Positions 1 through 12,681 are shown, numbered from the stretch's first letter. The stretch: 64,000 nucleotides of DNA from Brassica napus (GCF_020379485.1 NC_063448.1:16329726-16393725); one strand, 5' to 3'. Notes: generated from the sequence alone by a model not told the origin. Numbers and translations are program-made.

Positions 1-132
1 TCCTATTACCAAGGACAACATCAGGAAAATTCTGGAGAGAGCATCCCTATTTGGAGAGGGTCACATATGTCTTCCAGAACATGCCACTTCCTACACACCT
101 ACAAGACTGGCACCAGAGATCTACACCAAAGA
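1..132 (+). pseudogene. End of X (SID-repeat) region, upstream segment
   Basis: These bases continue the segment seen whole at 21431-22717 in the second copy. They encode the 'KDNIRKILERA' and 'LPEHATSYTPTRLAPEIY' stretches of the X region and then stop being homologous at a GGA shared with protease sequence (133-135). Function unknown. It is a cut-off piece of a polyprotein, not a gene of its own. Confidence 0.6.
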
Positions 133-452
133 GGACCTTTCAGAAAAGAAGCTCGGGAGGCATCATAAGAGACCTTGAGGTACAGATTGGTAATGCCGTT
201 GTCCCAATAGATTTTCATGTCCTGGACATCAAGCTTAGCTGGAACTCTTCAGTTCTGCTTGGAAGAGCTTTCCTGGCTACAGTAGGAGCCGTATGTGTCA
301 TGAACACCAACAGATTGTGTCTAACACTGATAGATCCAGACGTCCACTATGACCTAGTTCGAGTTGTGAGACAACAGGTAAAACTCGTGGAGCTTGGAAA
401 TGATCTTGGCTACATTGCAGCATGCCATTGTAGAGCAGTGTACGAAACATAG
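133..452 (+). pseudogene. Retroviral-type aspartic protease, C-terminal part (copy 1)
   Basis: The translation from about 138 onward (SSGGIIRDLEVQIGNA, then FHVLDIKL and LLGRAFLATVGAV) matches the part of the gag-linked aspartic protease after the active site; the active site itself is absent here. It corresponds to 21016-21330 in the other segment. A one-base insertion in the run after TTTCAGAAAA puts it out of frame with the preceding sequence. A TAG at 450-452 replaces the codon that in segment 21016-22720 continues into the X region. Inferred origin: a recombination or template-switch join at 133-135. Confidence 0.65.
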
Positions 453-3077
453 TACTCAGAATCGATCAACACTCACATTGCGTCATCGATCGATTCCAAT
501 GAGTCACCGACGACCGATGAACACTATCCCACGTCGCTCGACGGGAAGCAACCGGTAGACCACTTCACATTACCAGATCAATGTTATCCAGACTTTGTCT
601 TTCAACAACCCATCAAAAGAGGACGAAATGACTATTCAATAGGCAGTTGGGCAGACAATGAATTCCATGAAAGTTTTGCAGTAGATACTGTAATTCCTTC
701 ATCCAATGAGGGTCCTACTGAGGAGTATGATGAGGATTACTAAAAGGAAATAGCTATAGAGACTGTTATGCAGGATGACAGATATTCAAGCCATTCCTTC
801 AACAACAAGTCTCCACCATGGATCGACAGAGTCTACTCTCAGCATCAGTCGATACCCACCCTCCCAGCAAAACAATCTTATGCATCGATCGATACCATAC
901 CTGGTACATCGATCGATATTAAAGCCGCCGCCTTTGAAAAGGAAAAAGGGAATATTCCAATTCCAAGTAGGTTTACCAATACTTATATAAGAAGTTTTAC
1001 ACCCCAGATTACTTCTCACGACACTGAAGCAGGAAAGATGAATGCTCCCACAAACCAATCAGAAGGAACATCAAGGAATAGCATTAAATCTAGAAACCCT
1101 AATTCAGCAGACAAACGTTTACCCTCGATCGATACTCCAGTATCAACGTCAATCGATTCTCATTCTAAACCTAAACTTTCTTTATTTACTAAAAAGAATA
1201 TGAGTATTGATTACGATTTTCTAACTCCTGATGAATTTGGTATTTTCAGGGACTCAGATAGCCAACCAAGAGCTATGGATGGAAGGATTTTACAAGTATC
1301 CAGAGAGGACATATCAGATATTCTTCAGTTGGCCAATGGACCAGACAACTTAGTTATGCAGGAACGCAGCATTCCAGACTACATTCCAGCTGTTCCAGAC
1401 GAATATCCAAGGGCCAACACAACAGAAATAGTTCACACCAATCGTGCCGACGAGTTGGCCAAGCATCGATCGACAATGTTGCTCCCACATCGTTCGACAG
1501 GGTAACACCAATGTCGCTCGGTAAGGCACCTTCACCATCGATTGACAGGCGTTACAAATTTGGACATCGCGCTTATGACATCTATAGAGCCAGAAAGTTC
1601 ATATGGGAACAGAAGGACGAATATGGTGTCTTCAGAGATGAGTTTGGATATGCAAGGAGCGTAGCTGGTGAGATGATCCATGTTACCAAGGACAACATCA
1701 GGAAAATTCTGGAGAGAGCATCCCTATTTGAAGAGAGTCACTTATGTCTTCCAGAACATGCCACTTCTTTCACACCTACAAAACTGGCACCAGATATCTA
1801 CATCAAGGATGAGATTAATGAGATGGTGACTGGTATTTGTGGAGCTCAGGAAAGCTAGGAGGTGAACTCAAGACATTGGTAGATGACACTTATCAGCCTT
1901 TCGACAGAGGTTACAATGAGCTTTTCAGAAGTATGTCAGAGATAAGGACAGAGATTGAGAGTATGCAGCACAACCTTGAGAAAGAAGCTATGACATCACC
2001 ATCGATCGACGCCAACAAAGCAACATCGATCGACGTCAAGCCAAAGACACCCAAATTCATGCAGAACCGGAAAGTTGGCAGAGAAGAAGGATGAATGGGA
2101 GATCGCATACATCAACACGAGGATTAACGACGTATACAACCCTCTCAACACAACGTGGACTGGTTAAGCACGAGAATTGATCTGCTACAGCAACATTTGG
2201 ACACCATTCGCAAGAAGGATCCACAACCAGTCACATCGATCGATATCTGCACCATCACATCAATCGACAGCAAGTTCGCAGCTATGGAAGATAGGTTAGA
2301 ATCTTATGAGGATATGCACGACCGTTTCACCTCACCTATCAAGCGATACTTGGACACCTTGTCTACACAGATGATGAATGTCCAGAGAGACATTGGCAAG
2401 CTTAATGATCAACATGATTTTCAGGAAGAAGGTTCAACATCGATCGATAGGTTCCGCAGGACATCGCTCGACGGCAAGAAACCTACAGAACATCTTCCAT
2501 ACACAGCAGACGCAGTTGATCAGATCACATCAAAGCTTTACAAAGCTATAGACACCTTGGAGGACCGACTTGAGAAGCGGTGTGATGATATCTACTTTCC
2601 ATTCGACGTCAATATCAGTGGAGTAGACAGCCAAGCAGAATGGTTGCAGAAGGAAGTCAAAGCCATTCAAAGGCAACTCGCATCTCAACAACATATATCA
2701 GCATCGATCGACGGAGCGCACTCCAAATCGATCAACAGCACTACACCAGCAACGATCGATACACACTTGGTCGCATCGATCGATACCACGTCTACACCAC
2801 ACGACACACACAGCTGATACCAAACAACATGGAGTCAATGAAGGAGCAACTGATTGGGCTATCAGAATACGCCTACAGCAAGATAAGCTGGTATCAGTTC
2901 AGCATTGGAGACATCCTAGAAAGGCTACCGAACATCTCAAATGCAGTACAAAAGATGGATGAGAGATGGACCAGAAATGATGAGGCCACAAGAAGTTTCA
3001 TTGCAGCTTGGTCCAGAATGTGCAGAGATGATGTGGATGCTTGTTTCCCAACAAGTAGCTGTTTCCCCACCAACTAG
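453..3077 (+). pseudogene. X (SID-repeat) region of polyprotein, copy 1, frame-broken
   Basis: Unknown protein region following the protease in the ancestral polyprotein. It carries many Ser-Ile-Asp motifs encoded by CATCGATCGAT-type DNA and two copies of a roughly 45-residue unit with the pattern FGxFRD...R...G...V...DI..IL (about 1225-1340 and 1610-1720). It has coiled-coil-like helical stretches near 1915-1985 and 2290-2420. It ends at a TAG at 3075-3077. Compared with 23038-25663 it has extra breaks, such as a lost base near 1850 and missing bases near 2070 and 2150. These look like sequencing errors rather than old mutations. There are no RT, RNase H or integrase motifs. Confidence 0.6.
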
Positions 3078-4474
3078 CCACAAACCTCCAAAGTCAAGCT
3101 AAATGACTATAACAAAGTGCTGAGTGGGAGGCAACCCATTATTAGGTAATTTAATTGGTTTTCTTAGTTATTAGTATTTATTTTCATTTTTATTCTTTCA
3201 GATCTATTGCAAGACCCAAGTAGGATGATTACCAACATATCGTCTGGGACGAGACGTCGACATCGATCGACATACGATCACACACGACGATCGATGCATA
3301 CCTATGCACATCGATCGATTCCCACTCCGGTCAGGTTTTCTTCCTAACTTGTAACATTTGTACTTATGATTTATTTCCACCATATCTCCGACTGTGTTAC
3401 ACTGGGACGGTGTAATTTAAGTCTGGGGGAGGTTTACTGATATGATTTATTCTGATTCTTATAAAAGATTTTTTATAAATTATGCTTAGCTATGTGAAAG
3501 GGACTATGATTTCATTACTTGAATGTCTAACCACTCTTTAGTACCATTCTAGATTTACTGATTGCAGATAATACTAAGATGATAAAGTGGATCACCCTGT
3601 CAACTATACACACTTACCTTGATTGTTTGAAGGAACCAAAGCTGACCTCCAATATTAAACCTGACATAACCGCTTGTCTTAGGGCTTGGTATACATGAGA
3701 TTGGATTCTTCAGACAAGTCTGGAAGGTAAAGCCTTATGTAGATTTATTTATCACAATTTTCTCTCATTATTTCGACTCTAGAGTAGTTAGTATTAGTTA
3801 TTAGTTTTTATTTTTTAAAAAAATCCGAAATTTATTGCTTTATTATGACTTAGGATTTAGTTAGGTGGAATCTGAACAGGACTTGGTGGCTACAACCATT
3901 AAAACTTGATTCATTAAGATTCCAAATAAAGAATTTGAACGGGACTTGGAGCCGGCAATTTCAAGGCTCGCTTCACAAAGGATTCTTGGATATTGGTCAA
4001 AAAGAAGTGAACATGACTTGGTGGCAACCACCATTAAGTCTTGATTCATGGAAGCCTTTCCAATCTTGGTCACTGATCCTGCAATGGAAGCAGACTTTGA
4101 CTCAAGAGAGAAATTAGAGAGAGAGAAATTAGGAACTAACTTTTACCTGCAGTTCCAGATACTTGTCTGAAAACCTGTGATTGATACTCCCAAGGTAAAA
4201 CATGCACTTTTATATTTATGCTAAGAAATGAGGTTAGTAGAGGGGAATGTCAGACATGATTTGATGAGTTGTAAACTAGTTGAATTTGGTTGCTAAACTA
4301 GGATATTGCATAATGTGCTTTTGTGATTAGGATTTTAGATGTGGTTTGCGAAATTGTAGAGGTGATGATTTCTATGTTTTATATCTATAAGTCCCTGCTG
4401 TTTTCAAACCTCTTTCAGAGAGACTGCCTGTTTGTTTTGCTCGAGGACAACCAAAAGGATAAGTCTTGGGGAGT
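3078..4474 (+). other. Untranslated 3' region of the Athila-like element, copy 1
   Basis: No open frame of substance between the stop codon and the LTR. The stretch holds three ATCGATCGA-type motifs at 3260-3325, a diverged internal repeat around 3868-4060 (ACTTGGTGGCTACAACCATT-like), and a purine-rich tract GTCTTGGGGAG just before the LTR that would serve as the plus-strand primer. Identical in layout to 25664-27062. Confidence 0.6.
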
Positions 4475-5819
4475 TGATATACCATAGATTTGACCCATTT
4501 TCATCCATGGTATATAAGTATTTTACTATCTATATACTATATATTCTATCCTATTAGGTATGTTTTCAGGTTCAGAAGTATCTTGGAGTAAAGTGATGGT
4601 TATGGAGCATTTAGGAGCTTAAATGAGTATTCATCCGAGCTGACCATTAGAGGTCGATACGAAGAAGTAACAATCGATCGATGCACATCCAGTGTCGTCG
4701 ATCGATACAGAAGAGAAGCCTCGACGATTGAAGATTATAATCGATCGATGTTTATCTTGTACCATCGCTCGATGTCGAGACGCGGAAGCACGACTTGGTT
4801 CCAGCCGACTTTAAACCCAAGACTTCACCAAATTACAAGATTCCCTGACGAGTTTTTAACCTAATAGATATATACTTGCCTAAGTGTTAGGAGGCAAGAG
4901 AGCTTTTGGCCACCTTTGTATTCTTATTTTCAGCAGAGAGTTTTAGGAGAGAAGATCATAGAGAGATTTGTGATTGGAACTCCATTGATTCATCTATTCT
5001 ATTCTATGCAGTTTTTATTTATATTTTTGTGTTATGAATTGCTTAGCTATGTCTGAGTAGTTTGCCTGTTAGATTCAGGGTTCAAATAGGTTAGAGGGAT
5101 TAGCCCCAACTATAGATTGCTAAGTTGTGGTATTCATTGATTGATTGTTCTTAATGCTTGTTCTAGATTAGCTACCTAGAATATTGAACCTAGGAATCTG
5201 TATGAGTCAAGCATCCTTGACCATCCAGTCCTGAATCTAATCTGTCATACTAGACCATTGGAAAAAGGCTACCGTTGAACTAGAAAGCTAGTGAGCATTA
5301 TCAACTTGCGCCTAGGGCTTAACTAGAAGCATCTATCGATATTGTCTTCTGACAATCGAATGATATTTTCGAAAGGTGTATCGATCGATATCCCTATAGG
5401 ACCATCGATTGACACTTTCTTGTGATCAATAAACGACAGTTGAGATCCAAGATCTAGTTAGTTAACCAGTGAAACATTGCCATCGCTGATCACTGTGTCT
5501 AAGGGGTTGAGCTCTAATATATCATGCATACAACTGATAGGCATCTATAGGATTATAATCTCCAACACCTGAATAGAAACCTTGCATCTAATACCTTTCC
5601 AATAGGTTATACCCCAATCATCTTGTTAGTTGAGCAATAGACTTGCTCAATTATGATTGCTATTTACTTTAAAACCATAAAACAACAAACACTTAGAATT
5701 AATAATTTACTAGATTTAATAGGTTCCCTAGCTCCTTGTGGATTCGATCCCTAATTACTACAATTGAACCTCTTATTTGAGAGAGTAATTCACTCCTTAG
5801 GGTAATTTGAGTGGTATCA
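4475..5819 (+). repeat. LTR of the Athila-like element, copy 1 (3' LTR)
   Basis: Starts TGATATACCA and ends TGGTATCA, so the ends are inverted TG...CA, preceded by a purine tract. Length 1345 bp. It contains several ATCGATCGAT motifs (near 4675, 4700, 4742 and 5380) and a possible TATA stretch AGATATATACTT near 4866. The reverse complement of this LTR is found at 33699-34486 plus 42546-43061, and a close copy at 27063-28408. Confidence 0.8.
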
Positions 5820-8140
5820 CTACTAAGTGTTTATCAGTCGATGATGGTGCCTTACTGTCGATCAATTTGGAATGTTTTTGTTGATCGATGTTGATATCTG
5901 GTGTTGAGATGCGAGTTGGCTCTAAATGGCTTTGACTTCCTTCTGTAACCACTCTGCTTGGCTCTCCAGTCCACTGAGTCTGACGTCGAATGAAAAGTAG
6001 ATGTCATCACACCGCTTCTCAAATCGTTCCTCCATGGTGTCTATAGTTAGGTAAAGCTTTGATGTGATCTGATCAACTTCTGCTGCTGTGTAGGGAAGAT
6101 GTTCTGTAGGTTTCTTGCCATCGAGCGATTCCCTTCGGAACCTATCGATCGATGTTGAACCTTCTTCCTGAAAATCATGTTGATCATTAAGCTTGCCAAT
6201 GTCTCTCTGGACATTCATCATCTGTGTAGACAAGGTGTCCAAGTATCGCTTGATAGGTGAGGTGAAACGGTCGTGCATATCCTCATAAGATTCTAACCTA
6301 TCTTCCATAGCTGCGAACTTGCTGTCGATTGATGTGATGGTGCAGATATCGATCGATGTGACTGGTTGTGGATCCTTCTTGCGAATGGTGTCCAAATGTT
6401 GCTGTAGCAGATCAATTCTCGTGCTTAACCAGTCCACGTTGTTGTTGAGAGGGTTGTATACGTCGTTAATCCTCGTGTTGATGTATGCGATCTCCATTCA
6501 TCCTTCTTCTCTGCCAAACTTTCCGGTTCTGCATGAATTTGGGTGTCTTTGGCTTGACGTCGATCGATGTTGCTTTGTTGGCGTCGATCGATGGTGATGT
6601 CATAGCTTCTTTCTCAAGGTTGTGCTGCATACTCTCTCAATCTCTGTCCTTATCTCTGACATACTTCTGAAAAGCTCATTGTAACCTCTGTCGAAAGGCT
6701 GATAAGTGTCATCTACCAATGTCTTGAGTTCACCTCCTAGCTTTTCCTGAGCTCCACAAATACCAGTCACCATCTCATTAATCTCATCCTTGATGTAGAT
6801 ATCTGGTGCCAGTTTTGTAGGTGTGAAAGAAGTGGCATGTTCTGGAAGACATAAGTGACTCTCTTCAAATAGGGATGCTCTCTCCAGAATTTTCCTGATG
6901 TTGTCCTTGGTAACATGGATCATCTCACCAGCTACGCTCCTTGCATATCCAAACTCATCTCTGAAGACACCATATTCGTCCTTCTGTTCCCATATGAACT
7001 TTCTGGCTCTATAGATGTCATAAGCGCGATGTCCAAATTTGTAACGCCTGTCAATCGATGGTGAAGGTGCCTTACCGAGCGACATTGGTGTTACCCTGTC
7101 GAACGATGTGGGAGCAACATTGTCGATCGATGCTTGGCCAACTCGTCGGCACGATTGGTGTGAACTATTCTGTTGTGTTGGCCCTTGGATATTCGTCTGG
7201 AACAGCTGGAATGTAGTCTGGAATGCTGCGTTCCTGCATAACTAAGTTGTCTGGTCCATTGGCCAACTGAAGAATATCTGATATGTCCTCTCTGGATACT
7301 TGTAAAATCCTTCCATCCATAGCTCTTGGTTGGCTATCTGAGTCCCTGAAAATACCAAATTCATCAGGAGTTAGAAAATCGTAATCAATACTCATATTCT
7401 TTTTAGTAAATAAAGAAAGTTTAGGTTTAGAATGAGAATCGATTGACGTTGATACTGGAGTATCGATCGAGGGTAAACGTTTGTCTGCTGAATTAGGGTT
7501 TCTAGATTTAATGCTATTCCTTGATGTTCCTTCTGATTGGTTTGTGGGAGCATTCATCTTTCCTGCTTCAGTGTCGTGAGAAGTAATCTGGGGTGTAAAA
7601 CTTCTATATAAGTATTGGTAAACCTACTTGGAATTGGAATATTCCCTTTTTCCTTTTCAAAGGCGGCGGCTTTAATATCGATCGATGTACCAGGTATGGT
7701 ATCGATCGATGCATAAGATTGTTTTGCTGGATGAGGGTGGGTATCGACTGATGCTGAGTAGACTCTGTCGATCCATGGTGGAGACTTGTTGTTGAAGGAA
7801 TGGCTTGAATATCTGTCATCCTGCATAACAGTCTCTATAGCTATTTCCTTTAGTAATCCTCATCATACTCCTCAGTAGGACCCTCATTGGATGAAGGAAT
7901 TACAGTATCTACTGCAAAACTTTCATGGAATTCATTGTCTGCCCAACTGCCTATTGAATAGTCATTTCGTCCTCTTTTGATGGGTTGTTGAAAGACAAAG
8001 TCTGGATAACATTGATCTGGTAATGTGAAGTGGTCTACCGGTTGCTTCCCGTCGAGCGACGTGGGATAGTGTTCATCGGTCGTCGGTGACTCATTGGAAT
8101 CGATCGATGACGCAATGTGAGTGTTGATCGATTCTGAGTA
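5820..8140 (-). pseudogene. X (SID-repeat) region, minus strand, copy 1
   Basis: Reverse-strand version of the region at 453-2660, with the same Ser-Ile-Asp motifs and the same FRD-containing units (about 7260-7375 and 6880-6990). It is truncated at the 5820 junction, so the polyprotein C-terminus is absent. Extra frame breaks near 6500, 6640, 7165 and 7610 are missing from the twin at 28409-30732. Function unknown. Confidence 0.6.
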
Positions 8141-8660
8141 CTATGTTTCGTACACTGCTCTACAATGGCATGCTGCAATGTAGCCAAGATCATTTCCAAG
8201 CTCCACGAGTTTTACCTGTTGTCTCACAACTCGAACTAGGTCATAGTGGACGTCTGGATCTATCAGTGTTAGACACATCTGTTGGTGTTCATGACACATA
8301 CGGCTCCTACTGTAGCCAGGAAAGCTCTTCCAAGCAGAACTGAAGAGTTCCAGCTAAGCTTGATGTCCAGGACATGAAAATCTATTGGGACAACGGCATT
8401 ACCAATCTGTACCTCAAGGTCTCTTATGATGCCTCCCGAGCTTCTTTTCTGAAAGGTCCACGTAGGTGAAAGATTCTGATGTGGGCTCCATTTTCAGACC
8501 TAGCTGGTCTGCCATAACCTTAGGTAGTATGCTGACTGATGCTCCTGTGTCACAAAGTGCATGGGGTAATTCAATACCCTTCACCACACATGATATTGCA
8601 AACTTCCTAGGATCACTCTTCTTCTTCAATGTGATCCTTAGTTTCATCCTTTCCCTGACA
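8141..8660 (-). pseudogene. Aspartic protease, minus strand, copy 1
   Basis: The minus-strand translation contains CDTGASVSILPKVMADQLGL, a standard retropepsin active-site loop (Asp-Thr-Gly, near 8542-8553). It is followed by the protease body and then, after the same one-base insertion seen elsewhere in this family (near 8435-8450), by the C-terminal part in another frame up to a TAG at 8141-8143. The protease would have matured the gag polyprotein. It is inactive because of the frameshift. Confidence 0.7.
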
Positions 8661-10153
8661 TGATGAAACATTCTCCTAATGTCCTCCTCAGTCTCCTTAT
8701 CTCTCTGAAGAACATCCACAACCGGTGTGTGAAATGAACTTCATCAAAAGGTTTCTCCACTGGGATTCTGAGGACTCTCCTAGTGAAACCATCCATCTCC
8801 TTCTCCTTAGCTTCCCTCTTAAGGTTCTTAGGAATCGTCTCCTTCCTTTTCCTTAACCTTCTTCCTTCAGTTGCCTCATCAACTTGCATAGGATCTGGTG
8901 TAGTGTCTGAAGGTTTGGTTGTAGGTTCTGGTGGGTTTGCTAAGGTTTAGGTGGTGGTCTGAGTGCGTTGATTCGGTCACTATCAATAGATGGTAACCGC
9001 ACTCGGTAGGTGAGAGGTGCCCGTCGATCGATGGGAGGTGAGGGGGGTCGATCGATATCGGTCTCTCTCTATCGGTCGACGGCTGGCTCATGCGGTCGAT
9101 CGATTTTGACGTAGAAAGGGGAGGGTGGGTGAGGATGTCTTTCTGTGAATTCCTCATGAGTCATGATTCGAACTGCACTACACTCCGCAATCGATTCAGC
9201 AGATGACGTCGATCGATGTTTAGAGTAATATGTCGATCGATCTTCGTCATTGTCTGTCGAGCGATGTGTATCCATTGACATCGGTCGATACCAATGTGAT
9301 CCGCCGAAACTCATGGAGCTTTCAACTTCGAAGTCTCCTTCTCCAAGCTTCTCATGCTTCACCACTTGCCAGAAATCATCATCCATGACGGCATTTACGC
9401 GGTGTTTGCTTTCTCACTTCTTCTGCTTCTCTAGCCAAGGCTTCTTGCCTCTTTACAGTGTCTCCAGTCTGAACCACTTGCATTTCAAGCTTCCTCACCT
9501 GAGTTCCTAAGGTCTCAATTCTTGTGTTCAGACTGTTGTAGGCGGAATCTATCTTCCCATTGAAATCCACGGTGAGTTGTTGCTGTCCTTCCAGAACTCT
9601 GTCAAGCATTGCTTCAATCTTGCTTTCCTGAGTCTGTGTTGGTGGATTCTGATAGAATAAGTTTCCATAGCCTCTTGTTGTTGCTGAAAGGTTTCTGGAA
9701 CTGTGAACTCTGGTTACTCCTCTGACCATTGCCATAGATTTATGTTTCCACCCTGGTTTCCAGACCTCTGAAATCCAGTACCTCCAATGTAGTTCACATC
9801 TTCTTCTCCTTCCATGTCTACATACAGCCTCTTCTCCTTCAGATGAGCAGACTTGCTTCCAAAGAAGCTCATGAACCACATCTAACTTTCTCTAACTTCG
9901 TCCATCTGCTCCTTCCCAAAGGATGCAACAGACGTCATCCTCTCAAAGTCAGTGTTCTTGGTGTGCTGCTGTTGCTAGATTTTCTATAAGTCCACAGATT
10001 CCACCGGATTCCAGGTGTTGAAGTTTCCCTCGCTAGCTATATCAAGAGCATCTGATACCTCAAGGCGATACCTTCTGATGAAAGTGCTCAGCAGTTGTCA
10101 CTTCGTTGAATCCGTGGTGTGGACAGTCTCGTTGGAAGAACTTGGAATCTGAA
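8661..10153 (-). pseudogene. Gag C-terminal part, minus strand, copy 1
   Basis: Encodes the C-terminal half of the Athila-like gag, including the coiled-coil-like stretch SAYNSLNTRIETLGTQVRKL, the asparagine/glycine-rich segment (NRGYGNLFYQNP) and a SID/HRST-rich linker. Indels at about 9405, 9690 and 9820 that are not in 31241-32742 break the frame. It ends at the N gap. Confidence 0.65.
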
Positions 10154-10253
10154 NNNNNNNNNNNNNNNNNNNNNNNNNNNNNNNNNNNNNNNNNNNNNNN
10201 NNNNNNNNNNNNNNNNNNNNNNNNNNNNNNNNNNNNNNNNNNNNNNNNNNNNN
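10154..10253. other. Assembly gap (100 N)
   Basis: Exactly 100 unknown bases, the conventional placeholder for a gap of unknown size. Sequence on the left is Athila-like gag; sequence on the right is the middle of a Tat-like pol. The two sides need not be neighbours in the chromosome. Confidence 0.99.
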
Positions 10254-10875
10254 TGACGATCACCTAAACAGCTTACGCGACTGCTTAAGATCTTAAAGAT
10301 AAGGGATGTAGCTCAACCCGGCAAGTGTACCTCGTGTCACTTCGGGAGAATTCATCGGCTATATTGTCACTCAACGAGGAATCGAGCTAACCCCAAGCAG
10401 ATCTCGGCGATCCTCGATCTTCCAAAGCCCAAAGAAACAGCCGCGAAGTACAGCGACTAACCGGACGCATAGTAGCAGCTCTCAACAGGTTCATCTCGCG
10501 ATCAACCGATAAGTGTCTTCCCTTCTCGAGCTACTAAGGGGCAACAAGAGGTTCGTCTGGGACGAAAAGTGCGAGGAGGCGTTTAATCAACTCAAGCACT
10601 ACCTCACAACCCCCCCAGTACTATCAAAGCCAGAAGCCGGCGACACATTGTCTCTCTACATAGCCGTCACATCCTCCGCTGTCAGCAGCGTGCTCATTCG
10701 AGAAGATCGGGGAGAACAGAAACCAATCTTTTACATAAGTAAAAGAATGACCGAGCCGGAGACGAGATACCCAACACTCGAAAAGATGGCCTTAGCTATC
10801 GTCACCTCGGCCAGGAAACTGCGACCCTACTTTCAGTCGCACACGATTGAAGTACTCTCCAACCAACCACTCTGA
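10254..10875 (+). pseudogene. Reverse transcriptase C-terminus and RNase H (pol fragment)
   Basis: The first 250 bases hold the RT thumb in broken frames (SGEFIGYIVTQRGIELTP, then a stretch resembling LTGRIAALNRFISRSTDK). From 10513 the frame encodes the RNase H-like domain with FVWDEKCEEAFNQLK, then LYIAVTSSAVSSVLI and KPIFYISKRM. The frame ends at a TGA at 10873-10875 where relatives have an arginine codon, consistent with C-to-T change at a CpG. The catalytic RT core (YxDD) is not present and would lie in or beyond the gap. Confidence 0.8.
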
Positions 10876-10881
10876 ACGGTT

Positions 10882-11453
10882 ATGCATAATACTAACCAGT
10901 CAGGACGGTTGACTAAATGGGCGATGGAGCTGAGCGAACATGACATCGTGTACAAGAATCGCACAGCAGCAAAGTCACAGGTCCTTGTAGACTTCTTGAT
11001 CGAGTTAACACCAGAGCTGGAGCAAGACCTCATCCTACCAAGTTTAAACTGGATCCTCCACGTCGACGGTTCATCCACGAGTAAAGGGTCGGGGGCAGGA
11101 GTGCAACTGCAATCACCAACAGGAGAACTCATCGGCAGTCATTCAGTTTTGGTTTTGCGGCGTCAAACAACGAAGCTGAATACGAGTCCCTCATCGCAGG
11201 ACTCCGTCTCGCCAAGGCAGTGAAGGCCAAAAGAATCAGCGCTTACTGCGACTCTCAACTTGTCGTAAGCCAGTACCTCGGCGATTACGACGTCTACAAC
11301 AAAAGGATGGACGCCTACCTCAAACTCGTCCAAGACCTCACGCGAGACTTCGAGTTCTTCGAACTCACGAAGGTTCCTCGCGGAGAAAATGTCTGTGCCG
11401 ACGCCCTCGCTGCTCTAGGAAGCAAGCTACACGATCAAGTCAAGAGGACAATC
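10882..11453 (+). pseudogene. Second (archaeal-type) RNase H of Tat lineage
   Basis: The frame from 10882 includes WAMELSEHDIVYKNRTAAK and then LNWILHVDGSSTSKGSGAGV. The latter is the first catalytic Asp of a plant RNase H-like fold. A frameshift near 11140 moves the next catalytic part (NNEAEYESLIAGL) to another frame, and a third frame from 11220 carries YCDSQLVVSQY and ENVCADALAALGSKL. Acidic positions D, E and D are visible but spread over shifted frames. This extra RNase H is typical of Tat/Ogre elements. Confidence 0.75.
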
Positions 11454-12671
11454 CCAATCCATAAAATCGAGAAACCGAGCATCGATACGAAGGCGGAACA
11501 GACTGCGATCGCAGCAGCGAATAGCGAAGCGATAGACATCGACGAAGCAGAACCTCCTTCGCAGGATGATCAGCCAACAGATTGGCGCAAGGAACTCATC
11601 GATTACCTCGCTGAAGGTTTATTGCCCACCGAGAAATGGGACGCGCGGCGACTGAAGCGACGTAGCGCACACTACGTTGTCATGGACGGGGAACTACACC
11701 GATGGACCGCGACGAAGGTGCTACTCAAATGTATCTCCGGCGAAGAAGAAAGAAGAGACGAGTCATGGCCGAAACACATGAAGGAGCAGCAGGTAATCAA
11801 TCGGGCGGACGAGCCCTCGCAAAAAGTAAAGAATCTCGGATTCTACTGGCCAACCATGAACGCCGACTGCGAGACATACGTGCGCAAGTACGACAAATGC
11901 CAGCGTCATGCTTCCACACGTTACACAGCCCAACGGAGTTCCTTCATACCCTAACTGCTCCATACCCATTCATGCGATGGGGAATGGACATCATCGGTCC
12001 GATGCCGGCATCCCGCCAAAAGAAGTTCATCCTGGTCCTCACATATTACTTACCAAATGGGTTGAAGCCGAAGCCTACGCCAGCATCACCGACAAGGAGG
12101 TGCAAAACTTCGTCTGGAGGAACATAATCTGCCGACATGGGCTCCCATACGAGATCATTACAGACAACGGTTCACAATTCATCTCGCATCACTTCAAGGG
12201 ATTCTGCGACAGATGGCGAATTCGACTCAACATGTCGACCCCGAGAAACCCGCAAAGTAACGGCCAAGCCGAGTCGACGAACAAGACCATCATCGACGGT
12301 CTGAAGAAACGACTCGACTTAAAGAAAGGTTGCTGGGCAGATGAACTAGACGGTGTCCTGTGGTCCCACAGAACAACTCCCCGCGGAGCGACGAAGGCTA
12401 CCCCTTTCTCGATGGCCTACGGCGTCGAGGCAATGGCCCCCGCAGAAGTGAGTGTGACGAGCTTGCACCGATCGGGAATGCCACAAAACGTCCAACTTAA
12501 CCGCGACATGCTGCTCGACGCACTCGACGACATCGAGGAAAAGCGCGACCAAGCACTACTCCATATCCAGAATTACCAGCATCAGATCGAGAGCTTTTAC
12601 AACAAAAAGGTCAAATCGCGTCCCCTCGAAAAGGGCAATCTTGTCTTAAGAAAGGTCTTCGAAAACACTAA
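11454..12671 (+). pseudogene. Integrase (pol fragment)
   Basis: Starts with a linker (11454-11700), then the zinc-binding region (NLGFYWPTMNADCETYVRKY, then KCQRHA). It continues through the catalytic core in three frames: MRWGMDIIGPMPASRQKKF near 11970, EIITDNGSQFISHHFKGF near 12150 and NGQAESTNKTIIDGL near 12265. The D-D-E triad residues are all recognisable. The C-terminal part continues to about 12671 (ESFYNKKVKSRPLEKGNLVL). Frameshifts near 11800, 11950 and 12050 disable it. Confidence 0.85.
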
Positions 12672-12681
12672 GGAATGGAAA

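Larger units (their letters stand above)
1..5819 (+). mobile_element. Athila-like gag-PR-X retrotransposon fragment, plus strand (copy 1)
   Basis: This is the 3' part of a non-autonomous Ty3/gypsy element of Athila type: end of the X region, protease C-terminus, X region again, long untranslated 3' region, and an LTR ending in GGTATCA. It matches 22586-28408 base for base over long stretches but has extra small indels, for example in the X reading frame near 830-870, 1850, 2070 and 2150. The left end is cut by the window. It abuts an inverted piece of the same family at 5820. Family placement rests on the protease and gag in the better copy, the LTR ends and the tRNA-Asp-type primer site at 33677-33694. 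Confidence 0.75.
5820..10153 (-). mobile_element. Athila-like element fragment, minus strand (copy 1)
   Basis: Reading from the gap leftward, gag, protease and the X region follow in order and are cut off at 5820, directly against the LTR end of the plus-strand piece. It matches 28409-32742 with added indels. The right end is lost in the N gap, so the gag start and LTR are absent. Confidence 0.75.

Noticed and set aside
10060..10263. Frame crossing the N gap
   Set aside because: Most of it is unknown bases and it joins two unrelated elements.
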